NCBI RefSeq assembly: GCF_001598415.1
Contig: NZ_BCYX01000004.1
Span: 124,001-188,000 of the forward strand
From: Sphingomonas mali NBRC 15500
GTDB taxonomy: Bacteria; Pseudomonadota; Alphaproteobacteria; Sphingomonadales; Sphingomonadaceae
DNA: 64,000 nucleotides
Direction of reading: 5' to 3'
The translations under genes and the position numbers were made by a program. The notes beneath the pieces are model-generated. The model was not told where the DNA came from. It saw nothing but the letters and a program-made list of their open reading frames with translations, and did no database searches. Below, one piece after another: positions 10,378 through 19,348 of this stretch; position 1 is the stretch's first letter, and every line of letters starts with the position of its first letter.

Positions 10378-11586
10378 ATGACCGTCGACCCGGCCCGCCA
10401 GACGCAACGCTTCACGCGCCGCCGCGGCGAGATTCTCGACGTCGCCTCGAACCTGATCAACGTGCACGGCACGCGCGGCATGACGCTGACCGCGGTAGCC
10501 AAGGCGCTGGGACTCGATACGTCGAGTGTGACCTATTATTTCAAGCGCAAGGACGTGCTTGCCGCGGCGTGTCTGGAACGCACCTTGCTCCGGCTGCGCG
10601 ACAGCGCGGCGATGGCGGCGCAAGAGAATGATCCCCGCACGCGCGTCCGCGTTTTCCTGCGCGAGCAGTTCCAGCTGCACCTTCGTCAGCGCCTACCTGG
10701 CGCGACGAAACTGGCATTGCTCTCCGACATGCGCGCGCTCGATCCCGACACGCGGGCGCCGCTCGACACGCTCTACTCAGATATGACGCGGCTGGTGCGC
10801 GGTTTCTTCGACCTCGGCGACGCGCCCGAGGCGGAATCGCGCCTGCTCATCGCCAGCTCGATCCTGATCCACAATGTGCACTGGTTGCCGGCCTGGCTGC
10901 CGCATTATCTCGAACGCGATCTCGATCGGGTGGAAGCCCGGCTGTTCGATATCCTCGACCAGGGGTTGGGTGCCGCAGGCGACTGGCCGGTCGACATCGC
11001 TCCGCTCGATCCGCCAGGCGACGGCGATGCGCAAACGCGCTTCCTCCATGCCGCCACCAATCTGATCAACCGCGAAGGCTATGTCGGCGCGAGCGTCGAA
11101 AAGATCGCCGCAGAGCTCGGCGTGTCGACCGGCAGCTTCTATCATCATCTCGAGAACAAGGACGATCTGGTCGTCGCCTGTTTCGACCGCAGCTATGCGT
11201 TGCTCGATGCCGCCCAGGCGCGCGCCGACGCCGCCGGCAGCGACGAAGGTGAGCGGTTGGCCATCATGGTGTCGAGCCTGGTCGCGCTGCAATTCGCCGC
11301 CGACAGCCCGTTGCTGCGCACCAGCGCCTATCAGGCGCTGCCGATCGACCTGCGCGAGCAGATGCTGCAGCGGACCGACCGCGTCACGCGACACATTGCC
11401 GGCACCATCGCCGATGGCGTCGCCGACGGATCGGTGCGCGCGGTCGATCCGGAGATTGCCGGGCACGCGATCATGGCCGCGATCGACGCTGCCGCATCGC
11501 TGCGGCGTTGGGCGGGACAGCGTCCGCTGGGTGACGCCGTTGCGCAATTCTCCGCGGCCTTGCGCTCCGGCATCTTCCAGCTTTAG
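10378..11586 (+). CDS. TetR-family regulator with two tandem TetR units
   Basis: 402 residues, twice a normal TetR. The first helix-turn-helix (LTAVAKALGLDTSSVTYYF, residues about 38-56) is followed by a ligand-like helical region. A second complete unit begins near residue 222 with its own helix-turn-helix (VEKIAAELGVSTGSFYHHL) and another C-terminal helical domain. The second helix-turn-helix is a canonical TetR one; the first has YYF in place of YHH. The protein may act as an internal pseudo-dimer. It is followed after 22 bases by a gamma carbonic anhydrase gene. The regulated target and ligand are not visible. Confidence 0.88.
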   Translation: MTVDPARQTQRFTRRRGEILDVASNLINVHGTRGMTLTAVAKALGLDTSSVTYYFKRKDVLAAACLERTLLRLRDSAAMAAQENDPRTRVRVFLREQFQLHLRQRLPGATKLALLSDMRALDPDTRAPLDTLYSDMTRLVRGFFDLGDAPEAESRLLIASSILIHNVHWLPAWLPHYLERDLDRVEARLFDILDQGLGAAGDWPVDIAPLDPPGDGDAQTRFLHAATNLINREGYVGASVEKIAAELGVSTGSFYHHLENKDDLVVACFDRSYALLDAAQARADAAGSDEGERLAIMVSSLVALQFAADSPLLRTSAYQALPIDLREQMLQRTDRVTRHIAGTIADGVADGSVRAVDPEIAGHAIMAAIDAAASLRRWAGQRPLGDAVAQFSAALRSGIFQL

Positions 11587-11608
11587 CTGCCTCGCGAGGA
11601 GAAACCGG

Positions 11609-12133
11609 GTGCCCATCTACGAACTCGACGGGAAAGTCCCGGTCATTGGCAGCGGCGTGTGGGTCGCCCCCGATGCGCATGTCATCGGCGAGGTTGTGCT
11701 GGGCGACAATGTCGGCGTGTGGTTCGGCACCGTGATCCGCGGCGACACCTCGCTGATCACGGTCGGCAACGGCAGCAACGTCCAGGACGGAACGATGCTC
11801 CACTCCGATTATGGCGTGCCGCTGACGATCGGTGAGGATTGCACGATCGGCCACCATGCCATTCTGCACGGCTGCACGGTCGGAAACCGCGTATTGGTCG
11901 GGATGGGAGCGACCCTCCTCAATCTGGCGGTGATCGGTGACGAATGCGTGATCGGCGCCAATGCGCTGGTCACCGAAGGCAAGGTGTTCGAGGCAGGTAG
12001 TCTGATCGTCGGGTCACCGGCGCGCACGATCAAGACGCTCGACCCCGACAAGCGGGCGTTCCTGAAGGCGTCAGCGGAGCATTACATCGCCAATGCGCAC
12101 CGCTTCGCCAAGGGGCTGAAGCGGATCGATTGA
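11609..12133 (+). CDS. Gamma carbonic anhydrase family protein (left-handed beta-helix)
   Basis: 174 residues of hexapeptide repeats forming a left-handed beta-helix, with the family pattern VWFGTVIRGD, VQDGTMLH and the zinc-ligand-like histidines in CTIGHHAILHGC. Members are carbonic anhydrase-like or of unknown activity (YrdA/PaaY type). Start is a GTG at 11609 with GAGGAG eight bases upstream. It probably shares an operon with the TetR gene. Confidence 0.9.
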   Translation: MPIYELDGKVPVIGSGVWVAPDAHVIGEVVLGDNVGVWFGTVIRGDTSLITVGNGSNVQDGTMLHSDYGVPLTIGEDCTIGHHAILHGCTVGNRVLVGMGATLLNLAVIGDECVIGANALVTEGKVFEAGSLIVGSPARTIKTLDPDKRAFLKASAEHYIANAHRFAKGLKRID

Positions 12134-12158
12134 GCCGACGCCCGGTCACAAACACCCC

Positions 12159-12248
12159 GTCACCCCGGCCTTGTGCCGGGGTCCAACCCTCCACAGCGGA
12201 ATCCAGCCGCTGTTGCACGTTAGATGCCGGGACAAGCCCGGCATGACG
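12159..12248 (+). repeat. 90-bp three-hairpin intergenic repeat, copy 1
   Basis: Three successive hairpins: CCCCGGC-cttgt-GCCGGGG, CAGCGG-N7-CCGCTG and GCCGGG-acaag-CCCGGC. Copies of exactly the same length are at 24682-24771 and 27198-27287. This copy lies between convergent genes and could end transcription from both sides. Confidence 0.85.
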
Positions 12249-12271
12249 ATTGGGGCTAGGGGTTTAAGCGC

Positions 12272-14860
12272 TCAATTCCCCTTCGCCGCCCACTCCGTCA
12301 CCCCTGCCCGCAGCCGGTCCGCTACGGCCTTGCGCACCGCGATCGTCGCCAACGCACGCTTGGCGCCGCCGCGTGACGCCGCCGGCAGATACTTCTCGGC
12401 ATAAGCGGTGATCTTGCCAGGCATCGCCGGGTCGTTCGACCCCGCGCCGAGCCTGACGATATAGCCCGCGCGCGTGCTCGCTTCGAGGAAGCCGTTGACC
12501 ATGTCGGCGTTGGCGACGGCATAGTCGAACGCCAGATCGGGATGACCGCGCGCCACCGCGCCGAGAATCACCGGCTTTTGCTGCGCGGTCAGTACGTCGG
12601 TTTTGAGCAGGTCGAGCGCCTTCTGCGCCAGCGCCGGATCACGCGCCGCCCCGAGCAGGCGGACATATTCGTTCTTCACGACCGGGTTGGTCTCCGCCTT
12701 GGTCAGCGCGAGCAGCGCGTCCCAATCGGCCGGCGTCGCATTGCTCGCGAAGGTGGCGAGGATCGGCGCGCGGATCGCCGGCGGAATGGCCGAGCTATCG
12801 GTGCGGAGCTTGGCGAAATAGGTACGCGCCCGGCTCAGCACGTCGCTCTCACCGGCCGCGCCAAGGCGCCCGACCAGATCCTCGCGCAGATTCGTCACGA
12901 GCGGCGATTCGCCTGCCTTGGCCTCGTAGCCGATCGACGCGAGCACCGGACCGAGCCGCTTGATCGTCAGCGCGTTGATCTGGTCGTGGAGCGGACTGCC
13001 TTCATAGAGGCCCGACAGCGACCCGAGTTCGCCCGAGACCAGCGACCATTCGAGCGGGCTGGCATCGTTCGGCACCGCGGCAAAGGTCGCCGCCCAGGCC
13101 GAGAAATCCTGGTCGCCGGATCGCGCCAACGCGTAATCGTCGCCCAGCGTGCCCAGCCGGTCGGCGAGCGCGAGTTTGGCATAGTCGGCCACCAGCGCCG
13201 CGTGTGCGTCGCCACCATAGCGCGCGCGCAAATAGCTGCCCTTGCCGACATTCAGCACCACCGGGCCGCAGCCTGCCACCGTGACATTGGTCGAGGCACC
13301 GGTCGCGATCACGCTGGCCGGCTGACCACCAATGGTCCCCACGCGCAACGGCACGCGCCACGTCGTCGCCGCCTTGGACGCGTCATCGAGCCCAAACCGC
13401 CCTTGCGCCAGCGTCGCCACGGTCTGGCCATTGACGCACTTGCTCGACGCGAGCGTCACCATCGGCACGCCGCCCTGCAAGGTGAAATCGTGCGCGCTGT
13501 CCTTGATCTTGACTCCCGACGCCGCTTCCAGCTCGTCCCACAGCATGTCGGTCGACGTGTTGCCGTATTTGTACTTCGCCATGTAGCGGCGGATGCCGTC
13601 ACGGAACTTGTCGGGGCCCAGCACCGACTCGATCATCGTGATGACCGCCTGACCCTTCTGATAAGTGATGCCGTCGAACGCCTCGCCGATCTGATCGACG
13701 GTTTCGACATGGCGGATGATCGGGTGAGTCGCGCTGGTCGCATCGGTCCCGATCGCACCCTCGCGATCGAACGCCACCGCCGATTCGCGGGCGAACCAAT
13801 CGGGGTTGAGATCGCCCGAGGTCTTGTTCTCCATCCACGAAGCGAAGCCCTCGTTGAGCCAGAGGTCGTCCCACCAGCTCATCGTGACCAGATCGCCGAA
13901 CCATTGGTGCGCCATTTCATGCGCGACCACCGCGAAGATGCGCTGCTTGTCGCTCTCGGTCGCGCGCTTCGGGTCGAACAGGAGCTCCGGCTCGAAATAG
14001 AAGATCGCTCCCCAATTCTCCATCGCGCCGAAGAATTGCGACGAGCCCGGACCCGCGATCATGTCGAGCTTGGGCAGCGGATAAGGCTGGCCGAAATAGT
14101 CGTTATAATAGGTCAGCAGGCGCTTGGCCGAGGCGAGCGCGTAATCGCCCTGGTCCTTCACGCCCTTGCGCGTGATGACGCCGATCTCCGTCTTGCCGGC
14201 CATGACTGTCTTGCGTTCCATGTCCCCCATGCCGAGGAACAGGAGGTAGCTCGACATGATCGGGGTCTGCCGAAAGCTGTAGAGCTGGGTACCATCGGGA
14301 CGGTTGGTCATGGTGGCGGGCATGTTGGAGAAAGCGAGCTGCCCCTTGGGCGCCACCGCGGACAGCTTGAACTTCGCCTTGAAGCTGGGCTCGTCCCACA
14401 TCGGCGCGAAGCGGCGGGCATCGGGCGCCTCGAACTGCGTCGCGAGCATCCGCGCCTTCGACCCGTCGTCATTGGTATAGTCGATCGCGAAGAAGCCGGC
14501 GGCCGATTCGTTGATCTTGCCCGCCCAGGCGAAGGTGATGACATGGTTGCCGAGCTTGGCCGGCGCAGGCAGCGTCAGGGTCAATTGTTGCGCGTCGTTG
14601 TCGAGCTTGAACGGCACCGCCTTGCCGTCGATCGTCGCGCGGCTGATCGTCATGTCGGCGGCATTGAGGATGATCGTGCTGGTCGCCTTCTTGACCGTGA
14701 CGTTGACCGTCTCGGTTCCGGTGAACGTCATCTTCTGCGCGTCCGGATCGACGGTAATGTCGTAGGACACCGGCACGACGTCGGTCGGCAATCGCGCCGC
14801 CGCGAGAGCGGGCGTGGACACGGTGGCGAGCAGCAACGCGACGGTAACGGCGATCTTCAT
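12272..14860 (-). CDS. Secreted M1-family aminopeptidase
   Basis: 862 residues beginning with a signal peptide that ends near ALAAA. The M1 exopeptidase motif GAMENWG and the zinc site HEMAHQWFG with downstream NEGFA are intact, so it should be an active zinc aminopeptidase, probably periplasmic. The C-terminal third resembles the ERAP1-like helical domain. The ATG at 14860 gives the signal peptide; an earlier in-frame codon at 14926 is less likely. It is divergent from the nitronate monooxygenase gene. Confidence 0.93.
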   Translation of the reverse strand: MKIAVTVALLLATVSTPALAAARLPTDVVPVSYDITVDPDAQKMTFTGTETVNVTVKKATSTIILNAADMTISRATIDGKAVPFKLDNDAQQLTLTLPAPAKLGNHVITFAWAGKINESAAGFFAIDYTNDDGSKARMLATQFEAPDARRFAPMWDEPSFKAKFKLSAVAPKGQLAFSNMPATMTNRPDGTQLYSFRQTPIMSSYLLFLGMGDMERKTVMAGKTEIGVITRKGVKDQGDYALASAKRLLTYYNDYFGQPYPLPKLDMIAGPGSSQFFGAMENWGAIFYFEPELLFDPKRATESDKQRIFAVVAHEMAHQWFGDLVTMSWWDDLWLNEGFASWMENKTSGDLNPDWFARESAVAFDREGAIGTDATSATHPIIRHVETVDQIGEAFDGITYQKGQAVITMIESVLGPDKFRDGIRRYMAKYKYGNTSTDMLWDELEAASGVKIKDSAHDFTLQGGVPMVTLASSKCVNGQTVATLAQGRFGLDDASKAATTWRVPLRVGTIGGQPASVIATGASTNVTVAGCGPVVLNVGKGSYLRARYGGDAHAALVADYAKLALADRLGTLGDDYALARSGDQDFSAWAATFAAVPNDASPLEWSLVSGELGSLSGLYEGSPLHDQINALTIKRLGPVLASIGYEAKAGESPLVTNLREDLVGRLGAAGESDVLSRARTYFAKLRTDSSAIPPAIRAPILATFASNATPADWDALLALTKAETNPVVKNEYVRLLGAARDPALAQKALDLLKTDVLTAQQKPVILGAVARGHPDLAFDYAVANADMVNGFLEASTRAGYIVRLGAGSNDPAMPGKITAYAEKYLPAASRGGAKRALATIAVRKAVADRLRAGVTEWAAKGN

Positions 14861-15023
14861 GCGATTTTCCTGGACCCGGTGATATGGTGTATTGTTTCGC
14901 CATAACGCGGCCGCAGCGAATGGCAAATGGGTCGATTCGGCCCGATCCGCGGATTCCGTACCGTCAATTCGAAAATTTTCCGGCCGTGCTGGACTGTGGT
15001 TTCGGTTGCGCTATGAAACCGGC

Positions 15024-15977
15024 ATGAGGACGCCGATATTCGATCGCCTGCGCCTGCCCGTGATCGGGTCGCCGCTGTTCATCATCTCCGGACCCGATTT
15101 GGTAATCGCCCAATGCAAGGCGGGAATCGTCGGGTCGTTTCCCGCCTTGAACGCGCGACCGCAGACCCTGCTCGACGAATGGCTGCACCGGATCACCGAG
15201 GAGCTTGCGGCCTGGAACCGCGACAATCCCGATCGCCCTGCCGCCCCCTTCGCGGTCAATCAGATCGTTCATAAGTCGAACGACCGGCTGGAAGGCGACC
15301 TCGCCATCTGCGCGAAATGGCAAGTGCCGATCACCATCACGTCCCTCGGCGCGCGCGAAGAACTCAACCAAGCGGTACACGCTTGGGGCGGCATCACGCT
15401 CCATGACGTCATCGACGACCGTTTCGCACGCAAGGCCATCGAAAAGGGCGCCGACGGCCTGATCGCGGTCGCGGCGGGTGCCGGCGGCCATGCCGGGCGC
15501 CTGTCGCCCTTCGCGATCACCCAGGAAATCCGGCAGTGGTTCGATGGCCCGTTGGTCCTGTCGGGCGCCATCGCGACCGGCGGCGCCGTGCTCGCCGCGC
15601 AGGCGATGGGTGCCGACCTGGCCTATATCGGCTCGCCTTTCATCGCGACCGACGAAGCCAATGCCGTCGAGGCCTACAAACGGGGCATCGTCGAGAGCAA
15701 GGCGGCGGATATCGTCTATTCGAGCCTGTTCACCGGCGTGCACGGCAATTATCTGCGCGCCTCGATCGTCGCGGCGGGAATGGATCCCGACAACCTGCCC
15801 GAGGGCGATCTCAGCACGATGAACTTCGGCGGCAATCGCGAAGCCAAGGCCTGGAAGGATATCTGGGGATCGGGCCAGGGCATCGGCGTGATCGACAAGA
15901 TCGAGTCGGTAGCGGCGCGCGTCGATCGGCTGGAAGCCGAGTATAAGGCAGCGAAGGCGCGCATAGCGGCGCTGTGA
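15024..15977 (+). CDS. Nitronate monooxygenase family FMN protein
   Basis: 317 residues of the 2-nitropropane dioxygenase TIM-barrel family. The protein opens with PIFDRLRLPVIGSPLF, and the FMN phosphate loop region GAGGHAGR is near residue 155, followed by GAIATG and GADLAYIGSPF. It would oxidise nitronates such as propionate 3-nitronate. A true start at 15024 (MRTPIF) fits the family; upstream codons from 14892 are not conserved in character. Confidence 0.9.
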   Translation: MRTPIFDRLRLPVIGSPLFIISGPDLVIAQCKAGIVGSFPALNARPQTLLDEWLHRITEELAAWNRDNPDRPAAPFAVNQIVHKSNDRLEGDLAICAKWQVPITITSLGAREELNQAVHAWGGITLHDVIDDRFARKAIEKGADGLIAVAAGAGGHAGRLSPFAITQEIRQWFDGPLVLSGAIATGGAVLAAQAMGADLAYIGSPFIATDEANAVEAYKRGIVESKAADIVYSSLFTGVHGNYLRASIVAAGMDPDNLPEGDLSTMNFGGNREAKAWKDIWGSGQGIGVIDKIESVAARVDRLEAEYKAAKARIAAL

Positions 15978-16010
15978 CGCTCACTTAGTGCGACGGGCGA
16001 TGACGACCTT

Positions 16011-16472
16011 TTAGAACGCCATCGCCAGACGGGCCTGCATCCATTGCACAGGGCTGTCGGCAGGTAGCGAGTCGATCTGGGCGCCGTCCAGGCGTGCTAC
16101 CCGACGATGGAGATCGATACTGGCCGTGATCAACGCGCGCGCATCCGCCGGCATCTGCGCGATCACTCCGCCGTCGGTCACCGGCGCATCGCCCAGACGC
16201 CGAGCGGGGTCGAGCGCATCGCGCGGCGACAATTCCCCCGAATCGACCGCGCGCTGGGTCAGCAGCCAGGCGATGACGTGCATCAGCCGCGTCGTCACCT
16301 TGAGTGATTCGCACGAGAAGGTGACGCGGCCGAGCGGATCCAGCGCCTCGCGCTCGACCCGCGCGCCCTGGTCGAAATAGCCCCGCGCCTCGTCCGCCAG
16401 CACCATCGCCTCGACATAGAGCGAGTCGATCATCTTGCGGTGGATGCGTAGTTCGGTGACTTCCCCTGTCAT
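16011..16472 (-). CDS. rcdA: DUF1465 protein, RcdA-like protease adaptor
   Basis: 153 residues of mostly helical sequence. The family pattern SLYVEAMVLADEARGYFD followed by TFSCESLKVTTRLMHVIAWLL is recognisable as DUF1465, the family of Caulobacter RcdA, which helps ClpXP degrade CtrA and other cell-cycle proteins. ATG at 16472 chosen because the conserved region begins soon after it; the frame is open to 16544. It is the second gene after the YdcH-like gene on the same strand. Confidence 0.82.
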   Translation of the reverse strand: MTGEVTELRIHRKMIDSLYVEAMVLADEARGYFDQGARVEREALDPLGRVTFSCESLKVTTRLMHVIAWLLTQRAVDSGELSPRDALDPARRLGDAPVTDGGVIAQMPADARALITASIDLHRRVARLDGAQIDSLPADSPVQWMQARLAMAF

Positions 16473-16540
16473 GCGCAACACGATTGCCACAAATGCCGGT
16501 TCCCGCAAGCGGCGAAAGGACCATCGCGTCCCAAATTCGA

Positions 16541-16738
16541 TCAAGCGATGATGTCGGGGATCAATTGGTTCTCCAGCGCGGTAACCTCGTCCTTCAGCAG
16601 CAGCTTGCGTTTCTTCAGCCGGGCGATCTGGAGCTGGTCGCTCGACCCCAATACCCGCAACGCCTCGATCGCCGAGTCGAGGTCGCGATGCTCGGTCCTG
16701 AGGGCGTCCAGCCGTTTGTGGATCTGCGCTTCGTCCAT
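16541..16738 (-). CDS. YdcH-like small coiled-coil protein (DUF465), copy 1
   Basis: 65 residues, MDEAQIHKRLDAL at the start and IARLKKRKLLLKDEVTALE near the end, typical of the YdcH/DUF465 family of short helical hairpins of unknown function. Its gene precedes the RcdA-like gene by 68 bases and is divergent from a second YdcH-like gene at 16883. The frame is open to 17002, but the family begins at the ATG at 16738. Confidence 0.8.
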   Translation of the reverse strand: MDEAQIHKRLDALRTEHRDLDSAIEALRVLGSSDQLQIARLKKRKLLLKDEVTALENQLIPDIIA

Positions 16739-16882
16739 CGCTCTCCGCGTCCCCAGGCTCCTCGATGACCGATCTGTCGCCAAAACGATGCGCCGCGTCG
16801 AATCGAAAGTGAAATCGATGGCGACAAATCGCGCGACTCGTGTTCTATTGGTCCACCCACCTTGATGAAGGAGGCCGCTCCC

Positions 16883-17038
16883 ATGCAGAACTCGCACCTT
16901 TCGGCTCTTGAGGCGAAGCATATGGTGCTGGACCGGCAAATCACTGCCGAAAGCCAGCGTCCGGCGCCGGACACCCGCATCCTCGCGAATCTCAAGAAGC
17001 AAAAATTGCGAGTGAAGGAAGCAATCGCGGCAATCTAA
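16883..17038 (+). CDS. YdcH-like small protein (DUF465), copy 2
   Basis: 51 residues with a strong AAGGAGG ribosome-binding sequence 9-15 bases before the ATG. The pattern LSALEAKHMVLDRQI then ILANLKKQKLRVKEAIAAI is the short YdcH/DUF465 helical hairpin. It is divergent from copy 1; both promoters would lie in 16739-16880. Function unknown; relatives are small abundant alphaproteobacterial proteins. Confidence 0.82.
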   Translation: MQNSHLSALEAKHMVLDRQITAESQRPAPDTRILANLKKQKLRVKEAIAAI

Positions 17039-17083
17039 CCGCGCGCGCGACGGTCCCGGGTGCGATGCGCCCGGGTCGTCCCG

Positions 17084-17458
17084 TCAGAATAGCGGCTTGA
17101 TCGGCTTGTCCTTGACCGGGCTCGAACTGGCCACGACCGGTTTGCGCGCGGCCTGAGGATCGATCGGGTGATCGAACGCCACGCCGGCGCGGCCCGCCGC
17201 GACCCAGGCGATGCGGCCATTTACCCAGCCCACGCCGCGAACCTCTATTTCGACCATCGTACCGATATCGATCGGCCTGGGCACGTCGGCCATCAGCCCG
17301 CCGGACGAAAGGTTGCGGACCCGCACCTGCATGGTTTCGCGCGACCCTTCGATGCGAAACCGCGCCACCAGCAACAGGCTATCGCGCGTATCGTTACGCT
17401 GCGCCGCCGCGTCTTCGGCGCCGCCATCGGTTAGGGGGTCGTGCGAAATGTGGTCCAT
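17084..17458 (-). CDS. PilZ-domain protein
   Basis: 124 residues. The PilZ core runs from about residue 30 to 105 with VRNLSSGGLMAD and the later GVAFDHP strand. The N-terminal arginine motif is weak (ARFRIEG), so c-di-GMP binding is uncertain. An EAL-type enzyme is encoded at 31811, a possible source of regulation in the same cell. A second PilZ gene is at 24325. Confidence 0.85.
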   Translation of the reverse strand: MDHISHDPLTDGGAEDAAAQRNDTRDSLLLVARFRIEGSRETMQVRVRNLSSGGLMADVPRPIDIGTMVEIEVRGVGWVNGRIAWVAAGRAGVAFDHPIDPQAARKPVVASSSPVKDKPIKPLF

Positions 17459-17565
17459 ATGCCTGCCAAAAACGGGTCCATGCCGCCCGCGAACGCATAG
17501 GCCGAAACACTGTCGAAAGCGTTAAACCGCAGGACCAGAAAAAATCGAATCCGGAATGGATCGAA

Positions 17566-18024
17566 TCAATCCTCGCGCGACACCTTCTCGTTGCGCTCGT
17601 GGCGCTCCTGCGCCTCGACGGTCATCGTCGCGATCGGCCGCGCCTCGAGTCGGCCGAGCGAGATCGGTTCGCCGGTGACTTCGCAATAGCCGTACTCGCC
17701 TTCATCGAGTCGGCGCAGCGCGGCATCGATCTTGGAGATCAGCTTGCGCTGACGATCGCGCGTGCGCAGCTCGATCGACCAGTCGGTCTCGCTCGAGGCG
17801 CGATCGGTCAAATCCGCCTCACGCAGCGGCTCGACCTGGAGCTGCGACAAGGTCACTTCCGCTTCCTTGAGGATCGCTTCCTTCCAACGCAGCAGCTTGT
17901 CGCGGAAATACTCCTGCTGACGGGGATTCATAAAAGGTTCGTCAGGGCTCGGCCGATAACCATCGCCATCGTTGGCCGGTACGCTGAAACTGGAATCATC
18001 CATGCGATTCAAAGCCGTTGCCAT
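17566..18024 (-). CDS. dksA: DksA-family RNA polymerase secondary-channel factor
   Basis: 152 residues with the DksA coiled coil (YFRDKLLRWKEAIL) and globular part DEGEYGYCEVTGEPI...RLEARPIA. Only one of the four zinc-finger cysteines remains (YCEVT); the second, third and fourth positions are Thr, Thr and Ala. This is the alphaproteobacterial form, which folds without a complete zinc site. It should work with ppGpp in stringent control. ATG at 18024 follows a GGAGAG sequence; a GTG at 18030 is the alternative. Confidence 0.92.
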   Translation of the reverse strand: MATALNRMDDSSFSVPANDGDGYRPSPDEPFMNPRQQEYFRDKLLRWKEAILKEAEVTLSQLQVEPLREADLTDRASSETDWSIELRTRDRQRKLISKIDAALRRLDEGEYGYCEVTGEPISLGRLEARPIATMTVEAQERHERNEKVSRED

Positions 18025-18448
18025 CCCCACTCTCCGCTTGGCCCTTGGAACACTGTTCCCGTGCGCCTGTCGGACCCCTAATGACGAGCGGGCCTATAGC
18101 GGTGCGGAAGCGGCTCCACAAGCGATTGACGACAGACGAAAGATCGGTCGCGTTCCGGGCACGATAATGCGGGGTCGATGACGACGGGGTGAACCTCGCC
18201 TTCATCCCCTGGTCATAGATCGAGACGCCGGATCGGGCGAAGAAGTTAACCCACGTCGTATCACAATGACACGTTAACCATAACCGCACCCCCATCGATC
18301 GATATAAAGATCAAATCGGGCGACTATAATTGGTTAACGGAATTGCGCTTAATTCTTTGTTTTGCACTAACGCACTAGCAGCGAAGTAACTGCGAGAATC
18401 ACCACCGTCTCTGTGGAGACAGCGACGGTTAGAGAGAGAGTAGACGCG
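18025..18448 (+). other. 424-base intergenic region upstream of the Ser-rich protein gene
   Basis: No gene is supported here. The part 18240-18380 is clearly AT-richer than its surroundings and contains repeated GTTAAC sequences at about 18246, 18274 and 18331, which could be a regulator site or promoter for the gene at 18449. A small inverted repeat GTCTC-TGTG-GAGAC lies in the likely leader. The dksA promoter must also be within this gap. Confidence 0.4.
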
Positions 18449-19348
18449 ATGTCTGTCCGGATGGCGATGGCTAAACTTTGCGCCTGCGCATGTGGTGGCG
18501 CCATTATCGGCGGCGGTGCGGTCAAGGTGGCCGACGGTGCCAAGGCTCGACCCGTTTATGCCAAGACGTACAAGCGGCACGTCGTGCGGGCCCGGGTGGC
18601 GAGCGCCGCCCGATCACGCGTTCGCAAGGTCGTGACGACAACGACGACTTGCCCCCCCGCGGTGGTGACAGTCGCCGGGGGCACGCCGTTGCCGATGCCG
18701 CCTGCATTCACCGGATCGAGCGGCGGCGTGCCGATCGTCGGCGGCAGCGGTGGCGGTTGGGGCGGCGGTAGCGGCGGGTTCTTCGTCGGCGGCTTCGGCG
18801 GCAGCGGCGGTGGCAGCGGTGGGATCGCGATCTCGTCGACCTCATCCAGCTCGGGCGGCTCGTCCTCGACCTCGTCCTCGACCGGCGGCTTCTCCTCGGG
18901 CAGCACCTCGTCCTCTTCGTCGGGCAATGTGTCCTCGTCATCCTCGGGCAACGTCTCGTCCTCGACTTCGTCGTCGGGCGACGTCTCGTCCTCCTCGTCG
19001 ACCTCGAGCTCTTCGAATGGATCGTCGTCCTCGACGTCTTCGTCCTCGAACGGATCGAGCTCATCCAACTCATCGGCCAGCTCGGGATCTTCCTCGACGT
19101 CGGGCTCCTCGTCGACTTCGTCGTCGAGCTACGGTTCGTCGTCCAAGGGCTGGAGCTCGAACGGCGGCTGGTCGTCGAACGGCGGCTGGAGCTCGACTGG
19201 CGGCCACGGCTCGTCGACCGGATCGACCGGCGGCACGCCAGCCCCGGTTCCGGCGCCGCCGATGATCCTGCTCTTTGGCGGTGCCGCGGCCGCGATGGTC
19301 GCGCGCAAACGCCTGGCGAACAAGAAAGCCGAGACGATCGCGGCCTAA
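18449..19348 (+). CDS. Low-complexity Ser/Gly-rich exported protein with C-terminal anchor
   Basis: 299 residues. An N-terminal stretch with Ala/Gly and two CAC cysteines is followed by a basic region (about residues 35-70), a glycine-rich block, then about 140 residues almost entirely Ser, Gly, Thr and Asn in loosely repeating units such as TSSSSNGSSSS, and four or five WSSNGG units. The end is PAPVPAPP, a hydrophobic segment and KRLANKK, resembling the tripartite PEP-CTERM or sortase-like sorting tail. It is probably a cell-surface or biofilm protein. ATG at 18449 follows an AGAGAG purine run; a GTG at 18413 is weaker. Confidence 0.68.
   Translation: MSVRMAMAKLCACACGGAIIGGGAVKVADGAKARPVYAKTYKRHVVRARVASAARSRVRKVVTTTTTCPPAVVTVAGGTPLPMPPAFTGSSGGVPIVGGSGGGWGGGSGGFFVGGFGGSGGGSGGIAISSTSSSSGGSSSTSSSTGGFSSGSTSSSSSGNVSSSSSGNVSSSTSSSGDVSSSSSTSSSSNGSSSSTSSSSNGSSSSNSSASSGSSSTSGSSSTSSSSYGSSSKGWSSNGGWSSNGGWSSTGGHGSSTGSTGGTPAPVPAPPMILLFGGAAAAMVARKRLANKKAETIAA

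Noticed and set aside
12542-14905. 787-codon frame on the plus strand
   Set aside because: It is the antisense image of the M1 aminopeptidase gene. It is full of Arg, Arg-Gln and His, has no recognisable domain, and the minus strand has the zinc motif and signal peptide.
18556-19068. Long acidic frame opposite the Ser-rich gene
   Set aside because: It is the complement of Ser-rich codons such as TCG and TCC; it has no independent start signal or domain.
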